Shown here piece after piece: positions 1 to 8,575 of a stretch of 64,000 nucleotides of DNA. The translations under genes and the position numbers were made by a program. How positions within the stretch are numbered: the first letter of the stretch is position 1; each line of letters begins with the position of its first letter. This DNA comes from Pseudomonas orientalis. GTDB lineage: Bacteria > Pseudomonadota > Gammaproteobacteria > Pseudomonadales > Pseudomonadaceae. The stretch lies in the NCBI RefSeq assembly GCF_002934065.1, contig NZ_CP018049.1, positions 494,501 through 558,500 of the forward strand, in the 5' to 3' direction. Below the pieces are notes generated by a model. The model had not been told where the DNA came from. It worked only from the letters and a program-made list of their open reading frames with translations, and made no database searches.

Positions 1-2090
1 CCGAAGCACACCGCAATAAACAGCGCAATCGGCAGGGCGGTGAACAACAGGCCCACGGCTTTGCGAAACAGCGAGGCTTTTTCGTGGGTGGGGCTGTTGA
101 GCAGCAGGCGACTGAGCAGCCACGCCATCAGGGCGTAGCAGGTGAGGACCACGGCGATGCCCAGCACGTCTTCGGCGAGTGCCGCCGGTTGGTGCTCGGC
201 GATGGCCACCACGGCCACCAGGGCCAGTACCACCAGCCCGAGCTTGCGCACCCAGCCCTGGAGGAATTCGACCTGGGGCTTTTCCCAGCGAAAGTGCAGC
301 TCGGCCACGCCGCCGGGCGCGAGGATGCGGTAGGCGGTGTAGAACACCAGCCACGCCTGGGCGATCTGCAGCAGGGCCGAGCCCAGGTTGGCGTTCTGCC
401 CACGGGCGTCGATCTGCAAGGCATAGCCGCACAGCGCCAGGCCCAGGGATACCGGCATCGCCAGCAGGATATTGATCAGGATCGCCTGCGGCGTGTGCCA
501 CTGGCTGTCGCGCTTGAAGTGACCGATGTCCAGGTGAACCTTGTTCAGGCGCTGATACAACGCCTTGCGCCGCCACAGCAGCGCGCCGATCAACAGCAGC
601 AGCGGCAGGAACAGCAGCGGACGCTGGGTCAGGCCGTCATACAACTCGCTGACGCTGGAGGCCCAGGGCAGGGTGGTGATTTGCTTGCTCAGGTGCGCCG
701 GTACGGTTTCCAGCCACTCGGTGTCCAGCGGCTTGTTGCTCGGTATCCAGAACATCTGCTCATCGAGCGTGGCGCGCAGGGTGGTGGCGGTGCTGAGCAG
801 TTGTTTCTGGTTCAGTTGCAGGGTGATGGATTCGTTGAGCAGCGCGCTCAATTCACGGCTCAGGCGCTCCAGCAGGTCGCTGCGGGTGATCGCCAGTTCC
901 AGCAGGGTGCGGCGCAATTGCGGGGTGACGTCGTCCGGCGGCTGGTTGGCCAGCAGGTTATCCACATAGGCACTGGGAGAGCTGATCAGCTCGCGCTGCT
1001 GGTTGACCTCGAACTGGTACAGGCGAATGTTGGCGATGTCGTCGGCCAGGTCGCGGTCGACGGTCAAGCGCGGCAGGGCCTGCTTCTGTTTGTAGAGGAT
1101 CTTGGACAGCAGCAGGCTGCCCTTGAGTACGTTGATTTGCTCGTCCAGCGCCGAATCGCTTTGGGTCACGGTGTCCAGTTGCTGCTTGGTCTGCAGGTTT
1201 TTCTGGGTCAGGTCGTTGAGGCGGTCGGTGCTTTTGAGCAGGTAGTCGGAGAGCTTCAGGTTGGCCGCGCTTTCCGTGGCCAGCAGGCTGCTGCCGCCGG
1301 CTTTCTGCGCTTCGATGGACTGTTGGGTCACCGTCTGCTGGGACTGGGCCAGGCGTTTCTGGTTGATCAGGGTTTGCAGGTCCTGGATTTCCTGCTCCAG
1401 GCGCGTGGTTTTTTCCTGGATCAGGTCGCGCTGGCTGTTGCCCAGGTCTTGCAACTGGCTGTTGCCGGCCAGTTCCTGGCGGCGCAGGGGAATCAGCGCG
1501 TTCAGGGCGGCGAGTTCGGCGTTGAGCTGGTTGCGCTGGTCGGCGTTGAGGGCTTTGCCGTTGTCCTTGCCGGTCTTGAGGGTCGCATTGATTTGCTGGA
1601 TGCGCGTCTGGCTGCTGCTGATCTCGGTCTGGGCGCGCTCTGGCCGGGTCTGGGCGGCGATGGTCAGGCTGTTGGCGTCGGCCAGCTCTTTTTGCAGGTC
1701 GCCTTGCTGGGTGCTGCGCTGCACCAGCAATTGCTCAAGCTGCGGCACGGGCAGGCTGGCGTAGCGTTGGGCCACCGGGACGATTTTGGTGGCCTTGAGC
1801 CGGGTCAGCTCGCGCTGGTTGTCGACCGTCTGGCGCGGCGCGTCCTCCAACTGGCGTTTGAGGTCGGCCAGGCGCTGCTCGTAATCCTGCTTGTTGGCCA
1901 GGTACGTCAGGGTCTGTTGCAGGATGCCCTGCAATGCCTTCATGTCGGCGTCGGGCAGCTTGCGGTCGGGCAGCTTGTCCAGGGTTTGCTGGATAGCGTC
2001 GGCGCTGGGCGGGTCGGCGGCGTGGACGGTGCCGACACAAAGGGTCAGGCCCAGCAGGGCAGTAGCGAGAAAAGTGCGCAGGATTGGCAT
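1..2090 (-). CDS. mscK: Mechanosensitive channel MscK/KefA-type, N-terminal part (cut by window start)
   Basis: Large-conductance, potassium-dependent mechanosensitive channel of the inner membrane, which releases solutes on hypo-osmotic shock. Reading the minus strand from the ATG at 2090 gives an uninterrupted frame of about 696 codons that runs off the window. Residues 1-24 look like a Sec signal peptide (hydrophobic core, cleavage after VHA). Residues 25 to about 480 are Gln/Leu-rich and predicted coiled coil, the periplasmic domain typical of MscK. Hydrophobic segments follow (starting near the stretch FLPLLLLIGALL), as expected for the first helices of the membrane part. The C-terminal MscS-like pore domain lies outside the window. 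It is the last gene of a minus-strand run with the antiporter upstream, the same neighbours as PA5022/PA5021 in PAO1. No good Shine-Dalgarno is visible before the ATG; the signal peptide decides the start. Confidence 0.88.
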   Translation of the reverse strand, partial: MPILRTFLATALLGLTLCVGTVHAADPPSADAIQQTLDKLPDRKLPDADMKALQGILQQTLTYLANKQDYEQRLADLKRQLEDAPRQTVDNQRELTRLKATKIVPVAQRYASLPVPQLEQLLVQRSTQQGDLQKELADANSLTIAAQTRPERAQTEISSSQTRIQQINATLKTGKDNGKALNADQRNQLNAELAALNALIPLRRQELAGNSQLQDLGNSQRDLIQEKTTRLEQEIQDLQTLINQKRLAQSQQTVTQQSIEAQKAGGSSLLATESAANLKLSDYLLKSTDRLNDLTQKNLQTKQQLDTVTQSDSALDEQINVLKGSLLLSKILYKQKQALPRLTVDRDLADDIANIRLYQFEVNQQRELISSPSAYVDNLLANQPPDDVTPQLRRTLLELAITRSDLLERLSRELSALLNESITLQLNQKQLLSTATTLRATLDEQMFWIPSNKPLDTEWLETVPAHLSKQITTLPWASSVSELYDGLTQRPLLFLPLLLLIGALLWRRKALYQRLNKVHLDIGHFKRDSQWHTPQAILINILLAMPVSLGLALCGYALQIDARGQNANLGSALLQIAQAWLVFYTAYRILAPGGVAELHFRWEKPQVEFLQGWVRKLGLVVLALVAVVAIAEHQPAALAEDVLGIAVVLTCYALMAWLLSRLLLNSPTHEKASLFRKAVGLLFTALPIALFIAVCF

Positions 2091-2139
2091 AGAGACCGGT
2101 CGAGCAAGGTGAAGAATCGGGGCGTTGTCGCCCCGCAGT

Positions 2140-3882
2140 TTAGAGGAAGAGCCCGGGGCCCGGGCGACTTCCTTCGGGGAATCTGACGCCGACTTTGCCA
2201 ATCTTGTTCCCGTCCATGACTGCGATGGTCCAGATGGTGTTGTTCCACTCCACCTGGTCGCCCACCACCGGCGCACCGCCGACTTTCTGGGTGATGAAGC
2301 GGCTCAACGGCATGTCCGGGTCGATACCCTCCAGCTTGAGCCCGTACAGCGCCGACACCGCGCCCAGCTGGGCGTCGCCTTCAAGGACGAAGTCGCCGAA
2401 GAAGCGCAGGTCCAGGCCTCGTTGCGGTGCCTGGCTGAACAGTTTGCCCAGGGCCGGCAGGTTGTGTTCATGGCCGATGACGCAGAGCAAATCATCGACT
2501 TCCAATACCGTACTACCCGACGGATGGAGCAGTTGCTGGCCACGGAACAGTGCGGCGATCCGCGTGCCCTCGGGCATTTTCAGCTCGCGCAGGGCGGCGC
2601 CGATGCACCATTTTTCCGCGCCCAGGCGGTAGACGAACAGCTCCCACTCGCTGGTGACGTGCACTTCCAGGGCGGCGCGGGAAATCGGCGCCGGGTCCGG
2701 CGGAACGGTGACTTTGAGCAACTTGGCCACCCACGGCAGGCTGGTGCCCTGCACCAGCAGCGACACCAGCACAATAAAGAACGCCAGGTTGAAGTACAGC
2801 TGCGCATGGGGCAGGCCGGCCATCAGCGGGAACACCGCGAGAATGATCGGCACCGCACCGCGCAGGCCGACCCAGGCGATAAAGGCTTTTTCGCGACTGT
2901 GGAAGGCCTTGAACGGCAGCAGGCCGACCATCACCGACAGCGGGCGCGCAAACAGGATCATCCACAGCGCCAGGCCCAGGGCGGGCAGGGCGATGGGCAG
3001 CAAGTCATGGGGCGTGACCAGCAGGCCCAGCACCAGGAACATGCCGATCTGCGCCAGCCAGGCCATGCCGTCGAGCATATGCAGGATGCCGTGGCGGCTG
3101 CGCACCGGACGGTTGCCGATCACCAGGCCGCACAGGTACACGGCGAGAAAACCGCTGCCGTGCAAGGCGTTGGTCAGGGCGAAGACGAACAGGCCGCCGG
3201 CGATCACCAGGATCGGGTACAGGCCGTTGGCCAGGTTGATGCGGTTGACCATTTGCAGCATCAGCCAGCCGCCGCCCAGGCCAACCAGGCCGCCGATGCC
3301 GAATTCGCGGATCAGGTGGGTCAGCAGGCTCCAGTGCAGGCCGGTCTGGCCGCTGGCGAGCATGTCGATCAGGGTCACGGTGAGGAACACCGCCATGGGG
3401 TCGTTGCTGCCCGATTCGATTTCCAGGCTGGCGCTGACCCGTTCATTCAGCCCCTTGCCGCCCAGCAGCGAGAACACTGCCGCAGCGTCCGTGGAGCCGA
3501 CGATGGCGCCGATCAGCAAGCCCTGGATGATATTGAGGTCGAACAGCCAGGCCGCGGCCATGCCGGTGAGGCCGGTGGTGATCAGCACGCCGACTGTGGC
3601 CAGGGACAACGCCGGCCAGAGCGCCACACGGAAACTCGCCACCCGCGTGCGCAAACCGCCGTCGAGCAGGATCACGGCCAGGGCGAGGTTGCCCACCAGG
3701 TAGGCGGTCGGGTAGTTATCGAAGATGATGCCGCCGCCATCGACGCCGGCGATCATGCCCACGGCCAGGATGATCACCAGGATCGGAATCCCTAAGCGCG
3801 ACGACAGAGAACTCACCAGAATGCTCGCACTCACCAGCAACGCGCCGATCAAGAACAGGCTGTTGATGGTCGTCGCATTCAA
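2140..3882 (-). CDS. nhaP2: Potassium/proton antiporter, NhaP2/CvrA type
   Basis: Inner membrane monovalent cation/proton antiporter of the CPA1 family, likely exporting K+ to control cell volume and pH. The 580-residue product has about 12 hydrophobic segments in residues 1-390, with the family motifs [13 protein letters not shown] and [10 protein letters not shown] (the Asn-Asp pair of CPA1 exchangers). A soluble C-terminus follows, with a TrkA-C-like domain (about 405-480) and a transporter-associated domain. I place the start at a TTG codon (3882): it gives the usual N-terminus ([15 protein letters not shown]) and has GGAG seven bases upstream. The frame stays open to 3975, but the extra residues are not membrane-like and look unconserved. 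It lies 49 bp upstream of mscK on the same strand, so both may respond to osmotic stress together. Confidence 0.88.
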   Translation of the reverse strand: MNATTINSLFLIGALLVSASILVSSLSSRLGIPILVIILAVGMIAGVDGGGIIFDNYPTAYLVGNLALAVILLDGGLRTRVASFRVALWPALSLATVGVLITTGLTGMAAAWLFDLNIIQGLLIGAIVGSTDAAAVFSLLGGKGLNERVSASLEIESGSNDPMAVFLTVTLIDMLASGQTGLHWSLLTHLIREFGIGGLVGLGGGWLMLQMVNRINLANGLYPILVIAGGLFVFALTNALHGSGFLAVYLCGLVIGNRPVRSRHGILHMLDGMAWLAQIGMFLVLGLLVTPHDLLPIALPALGLALWMILFARPLSVMVGLLPFKAFHSREKAFIAWVGLRGAVPIILAVFPLMAGLPHAQLYFNLAFFIVLVSLLVQGTSLPWVAKLLKVTVPPDPAPISRAALEVHVTSEWELFVYRLGAEKWCIGAALRELKMPEGTRIAALFRGQQLLHPSGSTVLEVDDLLCVIGHEHNLPALGKLFSQAPQRGLDLRFFGDFVLEGDAQLGAVSALYGLKLEGIDPDMPLSRFITQKVGGAPVVGDQVEWNNTIWTIAVMDGNKIGKVGVRFPEGSRPGPGLFL

Positions 3883-4023
3883 AGGCAGTACTCCAGAGCA
3901 GGGAAGACAGGGCGCAAACTGACCATGCAGTCTGCGTGCCAGGGATTCTAACCTGTTGAATTGCTGCGCTGTCAAAAAGCTTTTGTGGGGGGAATCCCAT
4001 AATGAAGGTTCTACACAGATCCA

Positions 4024-4117
4024 AATGTGGGAGGGGGCTTGCCCCCGATAGCGGTGTGTCAGCTACAGATAAGCTGACTGGCATACCGCAATCGGGGGCA
4101 AGCCCCCTCCTACATTT
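4024..4117. repeat. REPIN (inverted pair of REP sequences)
   Basis: A GTGGGAGGGGGCTTGCCCCC unit is followed about 40 bp later by its inverted copy (one mismatch, TCCTAC for TCCCAC). The spacer holds a second short stem (GTCAGCT and AGCTGAC). It sits between the 3' end of the chemotaxis receptor gene and the 5' end of the antiporter gene. It matches the REP doublets described as REPINs in P. fluorescens SBW25, thought to be moved by a RAYT transposase encoded elsewhere. Confidence 0.9.
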
Positions 4118-4135
4118 TTAAGCCAGTGCCGTCAG

Positions 4136-5761
4136 TCAGAGACGGAAGCGGCCGACCATGCCATTCAAATCCACCGCCAGGCGCGACAGCTCGCTGCTCG
4201 CCGCGCTGGTCTGGCTGGCGCCGGTCGCCGATTGCACCGACAGGTCACGGATATTCACCAGGTTGCGGTCGACTTCCCGTGCAACCTGCGCCTGTTCCTC
4301 CGCCGCACTGGCGATCACCAGGTTGCGCTCGTTGATCTCGACAATTGCGGTGTTGATGGTGTCCAGCGACAGCCCCGCGCCCTTGGCGATGTTCAGCGTC
4401 GATTCGGCGCGCTCGGTACTGTTGCGCATCGAATCCACCGCATGCTCGGTGCCGGCCTGGATGCTGCCGATCATGCGTTCGATCTCGCTGGTGGACTGCT
4501 GGGTACGATGGGCCAACGCGCGCACCTCATCCGCCACCACCGCAAAACCACGCCCGGCCTCACCGGCCCGCGCCGCTTCGATGGCCGCGTTGAGGGCCAG
4601 CAGGTTGGTCTGGTCGGCCAGGCCGCGGATCACGTCCAGTACCTTGCCGATATCGCGCGATTCATTGGCCAGCTCACCGATCAAGGTCGCGGTGGCTTGC
4701 ACATCGCCGCTCATGCGTTCGATGGCGCTGACGGTTTCCTGCACCAGGTCGCGCCCGTCGCCGGCGGAGGTGGTGGCGTTGCGCGAGGCTTCAGAAGTGC
4801 TCACGGCATTGCGTGCGACTTCCTCGACCGCGCTGGTCATCTCGTTGACGGCGGTGGCGGCCTGTTCGATTTCGTTGTTCTGCTGGGTCAGGCCGCGCGC
4901 GCTTTCATCGGTGACCGCATTGAGCTCTTCAGCCGCCGACGCCAGTTGCGTGGCCGAGCCGGCGATGCGTTGCAGGGTGTCGCGCAGTTTGTCTTGCATC
5001 TTGGCCATGGCGGCGAGCAGGCGCCCGGCTTCGTCGTTACCGTCGACCTTGATCGGGCGCGTGAGGTTGCCTTCGGCCACTTCTTCCGCCGCTTCCAGGG
5101 CCTGGGAGATCGGCACGGTGATGCTGCGGGTCAGCAGCCAGGCGAACAACAGGGTCAGCGCGGTGGCGATCACCAGCAGGCCCACGACCATGTTGAAGGC
5201 CAGGTTGTACTGGTCTTCGGCCTGCTGGTTGGTGTCCAGGGCCATGGCGTTATTGATTTCCAGCAGGCGGTTGAGTACCCCGTTGACCTGCTCGGAGTTG
5301 GTCAGCAGTTCGGTGTTGAGCAGGGCGCGCAATGCCTCGACCTGGTTGCCCTGCGAGAGGCTCTTCATACGCTCTTCGATCTGATGGTACTGAGCCAGCA
5401 ATCGCAAGTATTCGTTGTAGGTCGAACGTTCTTCGCTGGTCTCGATCAGCTTTTCATACACGCCTTGGGCGGTGCGGATCTGCTGGTTGCGCAGGTCGAA
5501 GGCTTCCAGGGTCTTTTGCTGCACGTCCGGCTCGCGGTTGGTGAGCAAGCGGTACGACAACACGCGCAGGCGCAATGTCAGTTGGGTGAACTCGTCGAGC
5601 GCGCGGATGCTGGGTACGCTGGCCAGGGTGATGTCTTCGGTGGCCGCTCGGATCTTGCTCATCTGGTTCAGCGCGAACACGCCGAGAAACAACATCAAGG
5701 CGCCGATAAACGCGAAGCCGAGGAAGGCCCTCGGCGCGATATTCATATTACGAAGAGACAT
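4136..5761 (-). CDS. Methyl-accepting chemotaxis protein
   Basis: Transmembrane chemoreceptor that controls the CheA kinase through CheW. The 541 residues divide into TM1 (about 12-34), an all-helical periplasmic sensor of about 150 residues resembling four-helix-bundle MCP sensors, TM2 (about 189-212), a HAMP linker (about 213-265, with the [17 protein letters not shown] type sequence) and a cytoplasmic signalling coiled coil. The hairpin tip is clear ([20 protein letters not shown]). The C-terminus ends in GRFRL without the pentapeptide that tethers CheR/CheB. Start chosen at the ATG with AGGA eight bases upstream. A sigma-28-type promoter lies about 60 bp upstream. The ligand cannot be told from sequence. 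PAO1 has no MCP at this point between PA5020 and PA5021 as far as I recall, so this is probably an accessory insertion. Confidence 0.93.
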   Translation of the reverse strand: MSLRNMNIAPRAFLGFAFIGALMLFLGVFALNQMSKIRAATEDITLASVPSIRALDEFTQLTLRLRVLSYRLLTNREPDVQQKTLEAFDLRNQQIRTAQGVYEKLIETSEERSTYNEYLRLLAQYHQIEERMKSLSQGNQVEALRALLNTELLTNSEQVNGVLNRLLEINNAMALDTNQQAEDQYNLAFNMVVGLLVIATALTLLFAWLLTRSITVPISQALEAAEEVAEGNLTRPIKVDGNDEAGRLLAAMAKMQDKLRDTLQRIAGSATQLASAAEELNAVTDESARGLTQQNNEIEQAATAVNEMTSAVEEVARNAVSTSEASRNATTSAGDGRDLVQETVSAIERMSGDVQATATLIGELANESRDIGKVLDVIRGLADQTNLLALNAAIEAARAGEAGRGFAVVADEVRALAHRTQQSTSEIERMIGSIQAGTEHAVDSMRNSTERAESTLNIAKGAGLSLDTINTAIVEINERNLVIASAAEEQAQVAREVDRNLVNIRDLSVQSATGASQTSAASSELSRLAVDLNGMVGRFRL

Positions 5762-5817
5762 GCTGGAATCCTGGGGGGAGCGCGATCCGTGCGGCCATGA
5801 GGTGGTGTGTGCATCGC

Positions 5818-5844
5818 GTATCGGCCCTACGACTAAAGTCTTAA
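5818..5844 (-). promoter_or_regulatory. Probable FliA (sigma-28) promoter of the chemoreceptor gene
   Basis: On the minus strand TTAAGACT, 11 bases, then GCCGATAC. The enterobacterial sigma-28 consensus is TAAAGTTT-N11-GCCGATAA, so the -10 matches 7 of 8 and the -35 5 of 8 with exact spacing. It lies about 57 bp upstream of the chemoreceptor start codon, and chemoreceptors are classic FliA targets. Confidence 0.7.
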
Positions 5845-6037
5845 GGAGCTGTGCGTTTTTGTCGCATCTGACCAGGGGTTTCAGCGATTCAGGAACCAGA
5901 TTGGGTAATTGCAGTCACTAAGGCTCGAAAGTGCGGCCCGGGCCTTCGGAATCGGGCTGTGCGCCGGGGGATAACCCTGGCATCCGAGGTGAATTTTCTT
6001 TATCGTCACCGCCCTTTTAAAAGCTCGAGAAATCAAA

Positions 6038-6268
6038 ATGTTAGAAGCATCCCTCAGCCAACTGGAACAACTGGTCAGCGACCTCGTACAGCAGAATCAA
6101 GACCTGCTGGGCAGCAACGAATCCCTCAAGGCGGAGCTTGCCCGTGCCAGGGACGAGAACGACAGCCTGCAACTGAACCTGATGGAACAGGAAGAAAAAC
6201 ACGGTGCCACCGCCGCCCGTATCCAGGCACTGGTTGAGCGTGTAAGCGCAGGGCCTGTCAGCGCATGA
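6038..6268 (+). CDS. TIGR02449-type small coiled-coil protein
   Basis: A 76-residue soluble protein made almost entirely of charged heptad-like sequence (LEQLVSDLVQQNQDLLGSNE, then KAELARARDEN), so a coiled coil is expected. It matches the small conserved family (about 65-75 residues, TIGR02449) that precedes zapA in pseudomonads and xanthomonads. Its function is not established; size and shape recall ZapB. The stop codon overlaps the zapA start (ATGA at 6265-6268), so the two are translationally coupled. A role in division with ZapA is inference from this coupling only. Confidence 0.8.
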   Translation: MLEASLSQLEQLVSDLVQQNQDLLGSNESLKAELARARDENDSLQLNLMEQEEKHGATAARIQALVERVSAGPVSA

Positions 6269-6555
6269 ACGAAGGGATAAAGGTCGTTTCGATTCTCGGA
6301 GAGGATTACTCGATCAAGGCACCGGCCGGGGAAGACCAGACCCTGATGCACGCCGTGACTATGCTCAAGGCCTCCCTGGCCACCACCAAGAAAAAGTACC
6401 CGACCCTGATCGGTGACAAATTATTGGTACTGGCCGCGCTGAACCTGTGCGCCGAGCAAATCGAAATGCAGCAGGCTCACCAACAGGAACTCGACCGTTA
6501 CCAAGAGCAAGTCAGCGCCACGGTCGAGGTGATTTCCAAGGCGATCCAGCCCTAG
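6265..6555 (+). CDS. zapA: Cell division protein ZapA
   Basis: FtsZ-ring associated protein that bundles FtsZ protofilaments at midcell. The 96 residues match ZapA in length and layout: an N-terminal beta-hairpin globular part (VVSILGEDYSIKAP) and a C-terminal helix rich in Gln/Glu (about 60-96) that forms the tetrameric coiled coil. It starts inside the stop codon of the preceding coiled-coil gene. Its stop codon overlaps that of the convergent acyl-CoA dehydrogenase gene by 3 bases. In PAO1 the zapA gene (PA5227) is followed by ssrS (6S RNA) and ygfA; neither is here, so this may be a relocated or second copy. Confidence 0.87.
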   Translation: MNEGIKVVSILGEDYSIKAPAGEDQTLMHAVTMLKASLATTKKKYPTLIGDKLLVLAALNLCAEQIEMQQAHQQELDRYQEQVSATVEVISKAIQP

Positions 6556-8354
6556 AACCACGCATCCTGCATGCCCAGGCACGTATCGTCACGTGCCTCC
6601 AGAATCGCCAGTTCATGATGGCAGCCTGGTACTTCCCAGGTCAGGAAGTACCGGGCGGCCTGGAGCTTGCCTTTATAGAAGGCCACATCGGCCGCGTTGC
6701 CCCTGGCCAGTCCTTCTTCGGCGCGAATCGCCTGTTCCAGCCAGCGCCAGCCAATCACCGTGTGCCCGAACACCTTCAGATACAGCGCCGAGTTCGCCAG
6801 GCTGCTGTTGACCTTGCCCTGGGCGAGATCGCCCAGCAGGCCGAGGGTGACGCTTTGCAGGCGACTGACCAGGTGCTCCAGTGGTTGCCTCAGCGCGGTC
6901 AGCGATGGGTACTGCTGTGCCCGCGCGCCTGTCTCGGCGATCAGTCGAATCAATTGCTTGAGCCCGGCACCCCCGTTCTGCGCCAGTTTGCGCCCGAGCA
7001 AATCCAGGGACTGGATGCCATGGGTGCCTTCGTGGATCGGGTTCAGGCGGTTATCGCGGTAGTACTGCTCCACCGGGTATTCACGGGTATAGCCATGGCC
7101 GCCAAGGATCTGGATTGCCAGTTCGTTGGCCTTGAGGCAGAACTCCGACGGCCAGGATTTGACGATGGGTGTCAGCAGGTCCAGCAGCTCGTGGGCCTGT
7201 TTGCGCTCGTCGTCGGTCGGCAGGGTGGTGGTGTCGTCGAACAGCCGCGCGGCGTACAGGCCGAGGTCGAAGGCGCCTTCGACATAGGCTTTTTGTGTCA
7301 GCAGCATGCGCTTGATATCGGCGTGCTGGATGATCGGTACCGGGGCAGTGCCTGGGTCTTTGCTGTCCGGCAGGCGGCCTTGCGGACGTTCGCGGGCGTA
7401 CTCCAGCGAGTAAAGGTAGCCCGCATAACCGAGCATCACCGCGCCCATGCCCACACCGATGCGTGCTTCATTCATCATCTGGAACATGCAGCTCAGGCCC
7501 TGGTGCGGTTTGCCCACCAGGTAGCCGACACAGTTGCCGTTATCACCGAAATTAAGCGCTGTGGACGTGGTGCCGCGCCAGCCCATCTTGTGAAACAGCC
7601 CGGCCAGCAGCACGTCGTTGCGCTCGCCCAGGCTGCCGTCATCGTTGACCAGGAATTTGGGCACGATAAACAGCGAAATGCCCTTCACCCCCGCCGGTGC
7701 ATCGGGCAGCTTGGCCAGCACCATGTGCACGATATTTTCCGACAGCGGGTGGTCGCCGCCGGAAATGAAGATCTTGTTGCCCTTCAGGCGATACGTGCCG
7801 TCCGCCGCTGGCTCTGCGCGTGTACGAATATCCGACAAAGACGACCCGGCATGCGGTTCGGTGAGGGCCATGGTGCCGAAGAAACGTCCGTCGATCATTG
7901 GCTGCAGGAAACGCTGTTTCTGCTCTTCGGTGCCAAAACTTTCAATCAGGTTGGCGGCGCCCATGGTCAGGAACGGGTAGGACGTCGACGCGGCGTTGGC
8001 CGACTGGAAGTGCGCAAAGCAGGCCTGGGACAGCAATGTAGGCAGCTGCATGCCACCGGCTTCGAAACTGCGCGCAGCGTTGAGAAAACCGGCTTCAAGA
8101 AAGGCATCCACGGCCGGCTTTACTTCCGGAATCAGGATCGCCTTGCCGTCTTCATAGCGCGGTTCGTTTTCATCGTTCTTGCGGTTGTGCGGCGCGAAGT
8201 GCTTTTCGGCAATGCTGCGCGCCGTGCTGATGGCGGCATCGAAGGTTTCGCGATTGTGCTCGGCAAACCGCTCGCGCTGAGTCAGGCCCTCGGCATCGAG
8301 GACTTCGTACAGCTCGAAAGCCAGATTGCGGGAACTGAGCAGCGTCTCGGACAT
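6552..8354 (-). CDS. Acyl-CoA dehydrogenase family protein (PA5020-like)
   Basis: FAD-dependent acyl-CoA dehydrogenase, probably oxidising a fatty acyl-CoA in beta-oxidation. At 600 residues it belongs to the long subclass with an N-terminal extension and an extra C-terminal domain. It shows the FAD/substrate region MALTEPHAGSSLSDIRT, the middle beta domain, the helical domain motif ILGGHGYTREYPVEQYYRD and the probable catalytic glutamate in NPIHEGTHGIQ. Start chosen at the ATG with an AAGG upstream. The gene is monocistronic, flanked by a convergent zapA and by a REPIN upstream. Chain-length preference cannot be told. Confidence 0.88.
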   Translation of the reverse strand: MSETLLSSRNLAFELYEVLDAEGLTQRERFAEHNRETFDAAISTARSIAEKHFAPHNRKNDENEPRYEDGKAILIPEVKPAVDAFLEAGFLNAARSFEAGGMQLPTLLSQACFAHFQSANAASTSYPFLTMGAANLIESFGTEEQKQRFLQPMIDGRFFGTMALTEPHAGSSLSDIRTRAEPAADGTYRLKGNKIFISGGDHPLSENIVHMVLAKLPDAPAGVKGISLFIVPKFLVNDDGSLGERNDVLLAGLFHKMGWRGTTSTALNFGDNGNCVGYLVGKPHQGLSCMFQMMNEARIGVGMGAVMLGYAGYLYSLEYARERPQGRLPDSKDPGTAPVPIIQHADIKRMLLTQKAYVEGAFDLGLYAARLFDDTTTLPTDDERKQAHELLDLLTPIVKSWPSEFCLKANELAIQILGGHGYTREYPVEQYYRDNRLNPIHEGTHGIQSLDLLGRKLAQNGGAGLKQLIRLIAETGARAQQYPSLTALRQPLEHLVSRLQSVTLGLLGDLAQGKVNSSLANSALYLKVFGHTVIGWRWLEQAIRAEEGLARGNAADVAFYKGKLQAARYFLTWEVPGCHHELAILEARDDTCLGMQDAWF

Positions 8355-8470
8355 GGCGGATTACCTTTGAAGGAATTGGCCTGAGTCTAAGTGCGCGAAT
8401 GGAGGGTGGATAGCAAGATTGATCTGGGTGATAGAGGGGCAAAACGCAGGCAGGGAATTGAAATGGGGCC

Positions 8471-8565
8471 AAATGTGGGAGGGGGCTTGCCCCCGATAGC
8501 GGTGTGTCAGCCAAACATAAGCTGGCTGATCCATCGCAATCGGGGGCAAGCCCCCTCCCACATTT
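8471..8565. repeat. REPIN
   Basis: Two inverted 20-plus-base REP units with a spacer carrying a second imperfect stem (GTCAGCC and GGCTGA). It lies between the putA 3' end (11 bp away) and the acyl-CoA dehydrogenase promoter region. Same family and geometry as the unit at 4024. Confidence 0.92.
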
Positions 8566-8575
8566 TTTACCGCGG

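Noticed and set aside
84..2186. Long plus-strand open frame at the left edge
   Set aside because: The minus strand of the same region encodes a clear MscK N-terminus with signal peptide; the plus-strand product is Gln/Arg-rich noise.
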